Shown here in pieces: positions 8,348-15,764 of a DNA stretch of 53,691 bases. Each line of letters begins with the position of its first letter. The first letter of the stretch is position 1. The stretch is from assembly GCA_019309145.1 (NCBI GenBank), contig JAFDGR010000003.1, positions 1 through 53,691 of the forward strand, read 5' to 3'. A model generated the notes under the pieces. It was not told the origin of the DNA. It saw only the letters and a list, made by a program, of their open reading frames with translations, and made no database searches. The translations under genes were made by a program, and so were the position numbers. Source of the stretch: Deltaproteobacteria bacterium (GTDB taxonomy: Bacteria; Desulfobacterota; DSM-4660; Desulfatiglandales; Desulfatiglandaceae).

Positions 8348-8683
8348 TCAGCGTCTCACCAGGTGAATCTGCTGTTTCCTCAGTGCTCTCTGGAGTATTT
8401 TCAGGGCTTGAGGCACCATATCTTCCCAGGAGGCGGCACGATCCTTTTTCAGGAGCATTTCTCTTGGCCGCGTACGGACTTCAATGATTCCCGGAATGTC
8501 AAGCAGTTCCTGTACGACTCGAGCACCGATGTTCCCCAGGCTTTTCATCTTTTCCCGGGATGATTGCGGAAGAGGTGCGCGAAAAATTTCCACCCTGGGC
8601 GGCGAAATGGGGTCGGGGATGAAAAAGCTTTTGATGTGGGGGTTCGGATGTTCGTAAACCACAATATCGTCATCAGAAGCCAA
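8348..8683 (-). CDS. Small protein resembling the Nfu/NifU N-terminal domain
   Basis: A 111-residue protein. Its start, YEHPNPHIKSFFIPD, resembles the ESTPNPN..KF.P opening of Nfu_N domains. The later run LLDIPGIIEVRTRPREMLLKKDRAASWEDM matches the family's pattern of hydrophobic strand, G-V, then a tryptophan before the last helix. It has no cysteine, so the Fe-S-carrying CxxC domain of true Nfu is absent. The start is TTG 8683 with GAGGAG about eight bases upstream. It appears to head the leftward operon. The fold match is by eye; a role in iron-sulfur assembly is unproven. Confidence 0.65.
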   Translation of the reverse strand: MASDDDIVVYEHPNPHIKSFFIPDPISPPRVEIFRAPLPQSSREKMKSLGNIGARVVQELLDIPGIIEVRTRPREMLLKKDRAASWEDMVPQALKILQRALRKQQIHLVRR

Positions 8684-8958
8684 TGGGAGTCTCCTCTCTC
8701 TCTCCTTGAGCCCCGGAACTTTGAGCCTGAGCAGTTACCATTGATCTTTTGCTGGCAATCATATAGTATCTCATTCAACAAGAAGCCTGGGACGGTCGGG
8801 CGGAAGACTTCAGACTTTTTCAGCTGGAGGATCATTGCGATTTGCTTGCGTCTTAAGTCGTGAGCCCTGCGCCCAAACATTTATGATATAGCAACGGCAT
8901 TGAAAAGTCCAAGCCGGTATTGTTCCTGTTACGAAAGTGGTTGAAAGGGGAGGCGGTG
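8684..8958. other. Divergent intergenic region (275 bp)
   Basis: This gap separates the leftward group headed by the Nfu_N-like gene from the rightward stress-protein gene, so promoters for both must lie here. I see the two ribosome sites at its edges but no convincing promoter pair, repeat or RNA gene. A short upstream extension of the stress protein (from 8920) is in frame but has no ribosome site. Confidence 0.5.
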
Positions 8959-9432
8959 ATGACCATAAAAAAGATTGTTTGTTGTACTGACTTTTCCAGG
9001 AATGCGGAAACCGCATTTTCGACAGCCCTGGAAATGGCGGAAAAATACTCGGCCAAACTTTTTGTGCTGCATGTATTACCGCCCTTGATAAATCCCCTTC
9101 TGACAGACACGGAGTGGGTGGTGCCCGCGGAACCGGAAAAATCACTGATCCTGAATATCGAAGAGCGCATGCAAAAAGAATATGCACCGAGAGTTGGAGA
9201 GGAGACAGCGTTTGAACTGGTCGTTCGTGATGGCCACGTATCCACAGAAATCTTGCAATTTTTGGAAGAAAACGCGATTGACGTGGTTGTAATGGGTTCT
9301 TACGGACTGTCGGGTGCGGGCCTGGTGTTTTTTGGAAGTGTGGCAAAGCGGGTTGCCCATAAGGCACCGTGTTCAGTGATGATAGTCCGCTCCCGTGAAA
9401 ACGGGAAAGAGGAAATCCATAGGAGCACATAA
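8959..9432 (+). CDS. Universal stress protein UspA family
   Basis: A 157-residue single Usp domain. It begins MTIKKIVCCTDFS, the standard first strand, and ends with the ATP-binding loop G-2x-G-9x-G-S seen in GSYGLSGAG...FFGSVAKRV, so it should bind ATP. The ribosome site GGGGAGGCGG sits just before ATG 8959. Such proteins help survival in stasis, redox or membrane stress, but the specific role is not predictable. It lies 23 bp before a hydroxyacyl-CoA dehydrogenase and is probably co-transcribed with it. Confidence 0.93.
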   Translation: MTIKKIVCCTDFSRNAETAFSTALEMAEKYSAKLFVLHVLPPLINPLLTDTEWVVPAEPEKSLILNIEERMQKEYAPRVGEETAFELVVRDGHVSTEILQFLEENAIDVVVMGSYGLSGAGLVFFGSVAKRVAHKAPCSVMIVRSRENGKEEIHRST

Positions 9433-9455
9433 TACCGACTGGAGGGAAATGAGAG

Positions 9456-10304
9456 ATGGAGATAAAGACGATTGGTGTGGTTGGCGCGGGTCAAATGGGG
9501 TCCGGCATTGCCCAGGTAGCGGCCATGAACGGATTCGAAGTAATCATGAATGATATTAAAGATGCATTCGTTGACAGAGGATTTTCAGCCATCGAGAAAA
9601 GCTTGGTCAGGATGGTCAAGAAGGAGATCATATCAGAGGCCAGGAAAGGGGAAGTGCTTGGTGCAATCGAGGGTTCCACTTCCGTGGAGGATATGACCAA
9701 AGCGGACTTTGTGGTGGAAGCGGCAACCGAAAATGAGGCACTCAAGTTGCAGATATTCACGGCACTGGACCAGGCGTGCAGGGAAGGAGTAATCCTGTCC
9801 TCGAACACGTCCTCGATATCCATCACCAGGATCGCAGGGGCAACCCGGAGGCCGGAACTGGTGGTCGGGATGCATTTCATGAACCCGGTCCCCATGATGA
9901 AACTGGTGGAAATTATCAAGGGCCTTGCCACTTCCGACGCGACCTTCGAAACCACCCGGGCGCTCGCATTGGACATGGGGAAAACGCCTGTTCCGGCAAA
10001 TGATTTCCCGGGATTTATCAGCAACCGGATTCTCATGCCCATGATAAATGAGGCCGTATACGCGCTGTTTGAGGGAGTGGGCACTCCCGAGGATATTGAT
10101 CAGGTGATGAAACTGGGTATGAATCACCCCATGGGCCCCCTTGCCCTGGCAGACCTCATAGGCCTTGACACCTGCCTTTCCATCATGCAGGTCCTGCAAA
10201 ATGGTTTCGGTGAGAGCAAGTACCGGCCATGCCCTCTTTTGAAGAAATATGTGGATGCCGGGTGGCTGGGGAGAAAGAGCGGAAAAGGGTTCTATACGTA
10301 CTAA
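9456..10304 (+). CDS. hbd: 3-hydroxybutyryl-CoA dehydrogenase
   Basis: An NAD(P)-dependent dehydrogenase interconverting 3-hydroxyacyl-CoA and 3-ketoacyl-CoA. The 282-residue protein is the stand-alone short form. It has the dinucleotide loop GVVGAGQMGSGIAQ (residues 7-20), SSNTSS, the catalytic histidine and acidic partner in GMHFMNPVP and the following helix, NDFPGFISNRI, and the C-terminal domain ending ADLIGLDTCL...GRKSGKGFY. GGAGGGAAATGAG lies before the ATG. Butyrate or fatty-acid oxidation, or butyryl-CoA formation, are both possible. No thiolase, crotonase or acyl-CoA dehydrogenase is in the window. Confidence 0.93.
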   Translation: MEIKTIGVVGAGQMGSGIAQVAAMNGFEVIMNDIKDAFVDRGFSAIEKSLVRMVKKEIISEARKGEVLGAIEGSTSVEDMTKADFVVEAATENEALKLQIFTALDQACREGVILSSNTSSISITRIAGATRRPELVVGMHFMNPVPMMKLVEIIKGLATSDATFETTRALALDMGKTPVPANDFPGFISNRILMPMINEAVYALFEGVGTPEDIDQVMKLGMNHPMGPLALADLIGLDTCLSIMQVLQNGFGESKYRPCPLLKKYVDAGWLGRKSGKGFYTY

Positions 10305-10440
10305 ATGCGCAACGCATGAGGCCTTTCCTGTTTGCAAAACCGATCATTATTGTGTATCCTTTTTTTGTTGTTGCCTGCCGGGCCGGAGATCAATGGTGTC
10401 ATGGGTGGCCCGGGGAACAGAGGATCAAGGAGAAAACGTC

Positions 10441-10809
10441 ATGGCAAAATTGTTGATCGTGGACGACGAGGAGCATATCCGGTATCTCTATTCTGAGGAA
10501 TTGAGTGAGGCCGGCTATGAAGTGATTACCGCCGACAGCGGTTATAAACTGCTTGAAAGGATAGAAGAGGAGAAGCCGGACCTGGTTGTCCTTGACATAA
10601 AAATGGTGGATTATAATGGTCTCGATTTATTGCAGGATATACGGAACAAGTTTTACGATTTGCCCGTGGTCCTGTGTACCGCCTACGATACCTTCAAAGA
10701 GGATATGAAATCCATTGCCGCGGATTTCTACGTGATAAAGTCTTTTGATCTCACGGAGCTCAAGAACAAGATCGCGATGGCCCTGGAGGCCGGAAACCAG
10801 GCGGAATAG
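10441..10809 (+). CDS. Single-domain response regulator (CheY-like)
   Basis: A 122-residue receiver with no output domain. Acidic pair D8/D9, phospho-acceptor D52, T80 and K100 are all in place, so it should be phosphorylated normally. ATG 10441 is chosen because AAGGAG lies eight bases upstream; the frame is open further left but that stretch lacks receiver sequence. It follows the dehydrogenase by 136 bp. No kinase is adjacent; the GAF kinase at 30086 also lacks a neighbouring receiver, but pairing the two is speculation. Confidence 0.92.
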   Translation: MAKLLIVDDEEHIRYLYSEELSEAGYEVITADSGYKLLERIEEEKPDLVVLDIKMVDYNGLDLLQDIRNKFYDLPVVLCTAYDTFKEDMKSIAADFYVIKSFDLTELKNKIAMALEAGNQAE

Positions 10810-10841
10810 GCATCCAAATTTTTTGTATGAGACGAGAGCAT

Positions 10842-11312
10842 TTACTTATGATATTTTTCGCCGTGCATGATTGTAAAGGCGCGGTAAACCTGTTCCAGAA
10901 GAAAGATCCTGGCCATCTCATGGGTAAACGTGAATCGTGAAAGGGAGAGGGTGGCCTGAGCCCGTTTCAAGACATCCTCTGATAACCCGATGATCCCTCC
11001 TATGACAAAGACCAGCCGGTCCTGTTCCATGAAGATTTTTTCCATACATGAAGCCATCCCCGGCGAGTCATACATCTTTCCCCTTTGATCCAGCGCCAGC
11101 ACATAGTCCCGGTCGCTGATGTGCCTGAGGATGGAAATGCCTTCCTGGTCCTTGGCGGATTGGCCTCTTGTCTTTTTTTTCATGGGGACCGGCCTTACTT
11201 CGGCCCATTCAATGGTTGCGTAATGCCGGAGGCGGTCCAGGTAAAAGTTTTGACCTTGAAGCAGGAACGGGAGTTTAGTCCGGCCTACAACGATGATTTT
11301 CATTCGCGCCAT
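10842..11312 (-). CDS. rlmH: 23S rRNA (pseudouridine-1915 N3) methyltransferase RlmH
   Basis: A SPOUT-fold methyltransferase acting on helix 69 of 23S rRNA in 70S ribosomes. The 156-residue protein matches the family length (E. coli 155). It has the knotted SAM-binding region, LALDQRGKMYDS and FVIGGIIGLSEDVLKRA, and the conserved C-terminal LSLSRFTFTHEMARIFLLEQVYRAFTI with final HK residues. Two in-frame ATGs (11312 and 11303) are possible. It converges on the response-regulator gene. Confidence 0.96.
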   Translation of the reverse strand: MARMKIIVVGRTKLPFLLQGQNFYLDRLRHYATIEWAEVRPVPMKKKTRGQSAKDQEGISILRHISDRDYVLALDQRGKMYDSPGMASCMEKIFMEQDRLVFVIGGIIGLSEDVLKRAQATLSLSRFTFTHEMARIFLLEQVYRAFTIMHGEKYHK

Positions 11313-11391
11313 GGGATATCAACGTATGTTTTTTAAGCATTGAAGTTCTTCCGTCGAAAGCCTCCTTTCACGGAAAAAACCACAAGAGCCA

Positions 11392-12891
11392 CTATTTTTT
11401 TGTGAGGTGAAGGATATTGGCGATTTTTTCAGCCATATGTGCGATAAATTTATCCATTTCCCTGCCCTTGAGCGGCTTCCCCGGTTGAGGTGATGGCTTC
11501 TGATCTTCTACGGTCAATTGTACCGGTGCGTTTTTGAGGTTGGGATCGGGAACCACTTCAAACGCAGGTTCAAAGGAATCTTCAAAATATTTTTCCTGGA
11601 ATGTTGCAAACTTGAGCATGTGGGCGGTTGAATCGAGGATGCCGATCATCCTGGAATCAAGAAGACCTTCATCCAGCGCCTTCCGGAGCCCGGCAAGGGA
11701 TTCGCCACCCTGGGTGCAGGCGATATTGCCGTTCTGATTGGCGGTGATCATGGAATCCATGATTTCCTGTTCCGTCACCCGGACAACGTGAACACGTTTT
11801 TCACCGGCCAGTTGATTGTATTTTTCAGCCAGTTCAATAACCCTGGGCATGGATACGGGATTGCCGATCATGGCGGCCTGGGCCACGCTGGGGCGGACAT
11901 CAACAGGAGTGAAATGCCGCTTTGCGGGTGTTTGTTCAAGATAGTAGCGGTAGACCGGGTCCGCATGTTCCGACTGCACGCCAATGATCCAGGGAAGGGT
12001 ACTGATAATGCCTGCCTCGAAAAACTTCAGGAACCCGCTCATGACCGCGGTGATATTCCCCGCGTTTCCAATGGGCAGTACTACCGCCTTGTCCCCCACC
12101 TGGTAATCAAAATCCTGTGCTATCTCAAAGGAGAAGGATTCCTGGCCGAGGATGCGCCAACTGTTTTTTGAGTTGAGGAGAGCCACGTTATATTGCTCGG
12201 CGAGCAGTTCCACCACCTTCATGCAATCATCAAATACACCTGGCATTTCCAGGACCCTGGCACCGCTTCCGAGGGGTTGCGACAACTGCTGGGGGGTAAC
12301 CTTTCCCTTTGGAAGGAGAACAGCTGATTTTACCGTATTCTCCAGGTACGAACTGTAGAGGGCTGCAGATGCCGAGGTATCCCCGGTTGAGGCGCAGATG
12401 GCCAGAATACCTGAAAGGCCTTTTTTCCTGGCCAGGTACTGGAGATAACTCAAAGCGCACGCCATTCCCCGGTCCTTGAAAGAGGCGCTGGGATTCAGAC
12501 CGTCATTCTTGTAATAAAAGTCTATCCCGACCAGGTTCCGCAGCCGGCTATTGGCATGTACCAGCGGGGTGTGGCCTTCACCGAGATACACGATCTGATC
12601 AAGGGGGATGATGGGCGCAATGAATTCGTAGTAGCGGAAAATGCCCTTGAGGGGTTGCACGTTGAGCATCCTGCGGTAGTCAAAGATTTCGTGCCATGTG
12701 TTTCCGGTTATCCGATGGTGGGAGATATCCCTGTTTTCAAGCAGCAGCACACCACCGCATTTCACGCAGGTGTAAAGAAGTTCCTGGATATCAAACTCTG
12801 TCCCGCACTTCAAGCAGCGGTAGAACATTTTCCCCTTGGGCTCTGGGATCAGGTACGGCTGTATATCCTTTGGAAACTGATCAATCTTCAT
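11392..12891 (-). CDS. thrC: Threonine synthase with N-terminal zinc ribbon
   Basis: A PLP enzyme turning O-phosphohomoserine into threonine. The 499-residue protein starts with a four-cysteine zinc ribbon (C26, C29, C42, C45), then the fold-type II domain with PLP lysine K139 in SASFKDRG, the phosphate-binding CASTGDTSASAA loop and PIGNAGNITAV. The C-terminal 70 residues are extra: a proline-rich linker and a short helix. ATG 12891 has AAGGA eight bases upstream. It begins 22 bp after the stop of the GlpR-like gene, so the two are probably co-transcribed, although their roles look unrelated. Confidence 0.92.
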   Translation of the reverse strand: MKIDQFPKDIQPYLIPEPKGKMFYRCLKCGTEFDIQELLYTCVKCGGVLLLENRDISHHRITGNTWHEIFDYRRMLNVQPLKGIFRYYEFIAPIIPLDQIVYLGEGHTPLVHANSRLRNLVGIDFYYKNDGLNPSASFKDRGMACALSYLQYLARKKGLSGILAICASTGDTSASAALYSSYLENTVKSAVLLPKGKVTPQQLSQPLGSGARVLEMPGVFDDCMKVVELLAEQYNVALLNSKNSWRILGQESFSFEIAQDFDYQVGDKAVVLPIGNAGNITAVMSGFLKFFEAGIISTLPWIIGVQSEHADPVYRYYLEQTPAKRHFTPVDVRPSVAQAAMIGNPVSMPRVIELAEKYNQLAGEKRVHVVRVTEQEIMDSMITANQNGNIACTQGGESLAGLRKALDEGLLDSRMIGILDSTAHMLKFATFQEKYFEDSFEPAFEVVPDPNLKNAPVQLTVEDQKPSPQPGKPLKGREMDKFIAHMAEKIANILHLTKK

Positions 12892-12913
12892 GGGTTTTTC
12901 CTTCCCGGACAAA

Positions 12914-13771
12914 TCAATCTGTCCCGATTTCAGCGTCCGCAATATACAGTTCAACGTGCGCGGTGGAAAGCAATGCCATCATCTCTTTAGAGGGTGGTTG
13001 ATCCGTAAAGAGTGCATCAACATCAGAAATATTGCAGATACGCACCATGGCATCTCTCCCGAACTTGGTATGATCGGCAGCGAGAAAGACCTTTCTGGAT
13101 CGGGCAATGATGGCCTGACCCACCCGCACCTCGCTGTAATCGAAATCAAGGAGTGCACCTTCGGCATCTATCCCGCTGATGCTGATGATCCCGAAATCTA
13201 CATTGAATTGCTGAATAAAGTCGATAGTGGCTTCCCCGGTAACACCCCGGTCTCCGCTCCGAACGATCCCTCCTGTCACAAAGACTTCGAAATCGCTTTT
13301 TTCACTCAAGATGCAGGCGGCATTGAGGTTATTCGTGATAATACGGAGTCCTTTATGATCACAGAGAGCCTTGGCCACTTCTTCAGCGGTTGTTCCAATG
13401 TCAATAAAGAGAGAAGCCTCGTCTGGAATATGCTTTGCCAGGGTTCTGGCGATGCGGATCTTGCCCGACGAACAGAACATTTTTCTGGCCTGGTAGCCGA
13501 GATTTTCTACGCTGGATGGGAGCCCCGCGCCACCATGATACCGGCGCAGTAGCCCTGTTTTCGCGAGTTCATTCACGTCACGGCGTATGGTTTGTGAAGT
13601 GACTGAAAAGTGTTTGGCCAGTGCCTCTATGGAGAGAAACCCCTGGCTTCTCACTAACTCAAGAATTTCTTTTTTCCGCTGCAGAGCGGATGGGTTTCGA
13701 TCCGGATTTTCATTTTCCAACCTGGATGATCCATTGACAAGATCGGCCAGGAGGTTATTTGTGGTGGACAT
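12914..13771 (-). CDS. glpR: DeoR-family repressor, GlpR-like
   Basis: A 285-residue regulator. Residues about 32-80 hold the DeoR winged helix (RKKEILELV, then VTSQTIRRDVNELAKTGLLRRYHGGA). Residues about 100-270 are the DeoR sensor domain with the DIGTTAEEVAKAL and ITNNLNAA loops that bind sugar phosphate. It has about 28 extra residues before the helix-turn-helix. It is divergent from the glpA-led island, and a GlpR-type palindrome lies between them. Repression relieved by glycerol-3-phosphate is the expected mode, from knowledge of E. coli GlpR; the ligand is not shown by the sequence. Confidence 0.88.
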   Translation of the reverse strand: MSTTNNLLADLVNGSSRLENENPDRNPSALQRKKEILELVRSQGFLSIEALAKHFSVTSQTIRRDVNELAKTGLLRRYHGGAGLPSSVENLGYQARKMFCSSGKIRIARTLAKHIPDEASLFIDIGTTAEEVAKALCDHKGLRIITNNLNAACILSEKSDFEVFVTGGIVRSGDRGVTGEATIDFIQQFNVDFGIISISGIDAEGALLDFDYSEVRVGQAIIARSRKVFLAADHTKFGRDAMVRICNISDVDALFTDQPPSKEMMALLSTAHVELYIADAEIGTD

Positions 13772-13840
13772 CCATTCTCCTTTCGATCCGAATGGTTCAT
13801 GTCGATCTCCCGTTGAATATTAAATAGCATCCACCGTATT

Positions 13841-13856
13841 GTTTCACAAGAGAAAC
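13841..13856. promoter_or_regulatory. Inverted repeat GTTTC-N6-GAAAC upstream of glpR
   Basis: A five-base dyad about 70 bp upstream of the repressor start. A second similar dyad, TTTCA-N4-TGAAA, is at 13896-13909. Some DeoR-family proteins bind TTTC/GAAA half-sites, so these could serve autoregulation, but the dyads are short and could be chance in this AT-rich gap. Confidence 0.35.
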
Positions 13857-13895
13857 TTTCAGCAACTCTTTCAAGTGCAAAGCTTATGAGAAAGA

Positions 13896-13909
13896 TTTCA
13901 CAAATGAAA
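13896..13909. promoter_or_regulatory. Inverted repeat TTTCA-N4-TGAAA in the glpR-glpA gap
   Basis: Perfect five-base arms. It lies 12 bp before the larger GlpR-like palindrome at 13922-13945, so the three dyads form a cluster of about 105 bp. It may be an accessory operator; this is inference from pattern only. Confidence 0.35.
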
Positions 13910-13921
13910 ATAAAAAGCGAG

Positions 13922-13945
13922 AAAATGTTCTAATATGAACATTTT
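13922..13945. promoter_or_regulatory. Candidate GlpR operator
   Basis: A perfect dyad with nine-base arms AAAATGTTC and GAACATTTT around a six-base spacer. The half-site WATGTTC/GAACATW and the overall spacing match the E. coli GlpR consensus closely. It ends 3 bp before a TTGACA -35 element, a position where a bound repressor would block RNA polymerase. It lies between the divergent repressor gene and glpA. Confidence 0.75.
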
Positions 13946-13948
13946 TTC

Positions 13949-13978
13949 TTGACATGATTTGCTTCTGAACGTTACATT
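13949..13978 (+). promoter_or_regulatory. Sigma-70-type promoter of the glycerol island
   Basis: A consensus -35 TTGACA (13949-13954) is followed after 18 bp by TACATT (13973-13978), four of six matches to TATAAT. The predicted transcript would start near 13985, leaving a leader of about 200 nt before glpA. The leader contains a further short dyad, TTTCAT and ATGAA, at 13998-14013. No ORF or riboswitch is recognised in the leader. Confidence 0.6.
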
Positions 13979-14185
13979 CAGTTCAACAAGCACGAAGTTT
14001 CATTGTGCATGAATGAAAAAGTCAATGATACCTCTCCAGATACAATACGTGTGCGCATGATACCTTGCCGGATGGTGGCTCAAGAAAATTCCTTGCTCCG
14101 GAAAGGAAAATGTCGAGTGTTGGAATGTTGTTGAGCATTGCGCTCATTGCTATTGGGCTGAAAGATCTTGTGGAAGGGAGCAGCA

Positions 14186-15736
14186 ATGCGCACACAGGTG
14201 CTGATTATCGGCGGCGGAGCAACCGGTACCGGACTTGCCAGGGATCTTGCTCTTCGTGGCGTCCATTGCACGGTGGTTGAAAAAAGCCATCTGAGCGCCG
14301 GGGCATCAGGAAGAAATCACGGGCTTCTCCATAGCGGGGCACGGTACGTCGGAACAGATCCCATTGCCGCGAAACAGTGCCACGAAGAAAACCTCCTTCT
14401 CAAGAAACTTGCCTCACAGTGCATCGAAGATACCCACGGCTTATTTGTCGCTATCGAAGGGGATGATGAAAACTATGTGGCTGATTTTCCCCATCTGTGT
14501 GCCGAATGTGGCATACCGGCTGAAGCGGTCAGTATTGAGGAAGCCAGGCAACTGGAGCCGGGCCTTTCCTCCAAGCTCATTGGCGCGTATAAAGTGGATG
14601 ATGCGTCTATTGAGCCGTACAGGCTTTGTCTGGAAAACATGACCCAGGCACAGTCACTCGGATCACTTTTGCTCACGTTGAGCAAGGTCACCGCTTTCAC
14701 GAAACAGGGAAATCGTATTGTGAGGACAACCCTCACAAATGCGATAACAGGAGAGGTCACCACTGTTGAGGCTGATTTTGTGGTAAATGCCGCCGGGGCA
14801 TGGACAGGGGCGGTGGCTGAGCTCGCAGGCATCCCAATCAAGATGCTCTACTCCAAGGGCAGCCTCATGGTAGCGGGACACCGAATCACAAGTTACGTGG
14901 TCAATCGTTTGCGGAAGCCTGGCGATGGAGATATCGTTGTTCCGGGAGGGACTGTTTCCATACTCGGGACAACGTCGCTCCGGGTTGAATCGCCGGAGGT
15001 GCTCTATCCTACCTTGGAAGAGATGGATCACTTGATAGAAGAAGGGGCTGAAATGCTCCCCGCCTTGCAGTACACTCGCTTCATCAGGGCTTACGCGGGT
15101 ATCAGGCCGCTGCTGGAACTTGGAAGCGGAATGGATGACCGCTCCGTAAGCCGGAGTCTCGCCTTGCTGGATCACTCGGAAAATGGTGTTGACAATTTCC
15201 TGAGTGTGCCTGGAGGGAAACTGACCACCTATCGCCTTATGGCCGAGAAAGCCGCGGATGTCATCTGCGAGCGGCTGGGCGTACACAAGCCTTGCCGCAC
15301 AAGATCAGAGCCCTTACCTTCAACAGCCATCGGCGGACTGAGTGAGCCGGGCCTGGGGCCGAGGATATGGATAAAGAAAAATGATCCCGGCGATCGAGTG
15401 CTTTGCGAATGTGAGATCCTCCCCGAGAGCTTGATCAGAGATGTTATCAGTTCTCTCAGAGAAGAACGGAAAAGGCCGAATCTTTTGGGCATCGCGGACA
15501 GGAGCAGGGTGGGAAAGGGCGCTTGCCAGGGAACTTTTTGTGGCTCGGGCATTACAGCCTATCTTTATAACAATAAGGATATTCGCGGGAGAGCAGGTTT
15601 GGATGATCTTCGCGACTTTTTGCAGGAACGCTGGAAAGGTGAGCGTCCTGTATTGTGGCGGGGGCAACTGATCCAGGCGGAACTCAAGGAATCATTCTAC
15701 TGTGGGCTCTGTGGGCTGGAAATGCAGGGTGGATGA
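14186..15736 (+). CDS. glpA: Anaerobic-type glycerol-3-phosphate dehydrogenase subunit A
   Basis: The FAD-binding catalytic subunit oxidising glycerol-3-phosphate to dihydroxyacetone phosphate. The 516-residue protein follows E. coli GlpA along its whole length: FAD loop VLIIGGGATGTGLARDLALRG, then ASGRNHGLLHSGARY, the DAO-fold core and GGKLTTYRLMAEKAAD. The C-terminal BFD-type [2Fe-2S] domain has cysteines in LCECE and GACQGTFC, and the protein ends with the CGLCGLE tail. ATG 14186 is preceded by GGAAGGGAG. It is the first gene after the GlpR-like operator. The Fe-S anchor subunit GlpC is not encoded nearby. Confidence 0.95.
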   Translation: MRTQVLIIGGGATGTGLARDLALRGVHCTVVEKSHLSAGASGRNHGLLHSGARYVGTDPIAAKQCHEENLLLKKLASQCIEDTHGLFVAIEGDDENYVADFPHLCAECGIPAEAVSIEEARQLEPGLSSKLIGAYKVDDASIEPYRLCLENMTQAQSLGSLLLTLSKVTAFTKQGNRIVRTTLTNAITGEVTTVEADFVVNAAGAWTGAVAELAGIPIKMLYSKGSLMVAGHRITSYVVNRLRKPGDGDIVVPGGTVSILGTTSLRVESPEVLYPTLEEMDHLIEEGAEMLPALQYTRFIRAYAGIRPLLELGSGMDDRSVSRSLALLDHSENGVDNFLSVPGGKLTTYRLMAEKAADVICERLGVHKPCRTRSEPLPSTAIGGLSEPGLGPRIWIKKNDPGDRVLCECEILPESLIRDVISSLREERKRPNLLGIADRSRVGKGACQGTFCGSGITAYLYNNKDIRGRAGLDDLRDFLQERWKGERPVLWRGQLIQAELKESFYCGLCGLEMQGG

Positions 15737-15764
15737 ATTATAGTGCGAAAGAAGCTCTTTTTTG

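Noticed and set aside
10249-10440. Upstream extension of the response regulator
   Set aside because: The added residues are not receiver-like, and ATG 10441 has a strong ribosome site.
12890-13552. A 220-residue plus-strand open frame over glpR
   Set aside because: Opposite strand to a complete DeoR-type gene and without motifs.
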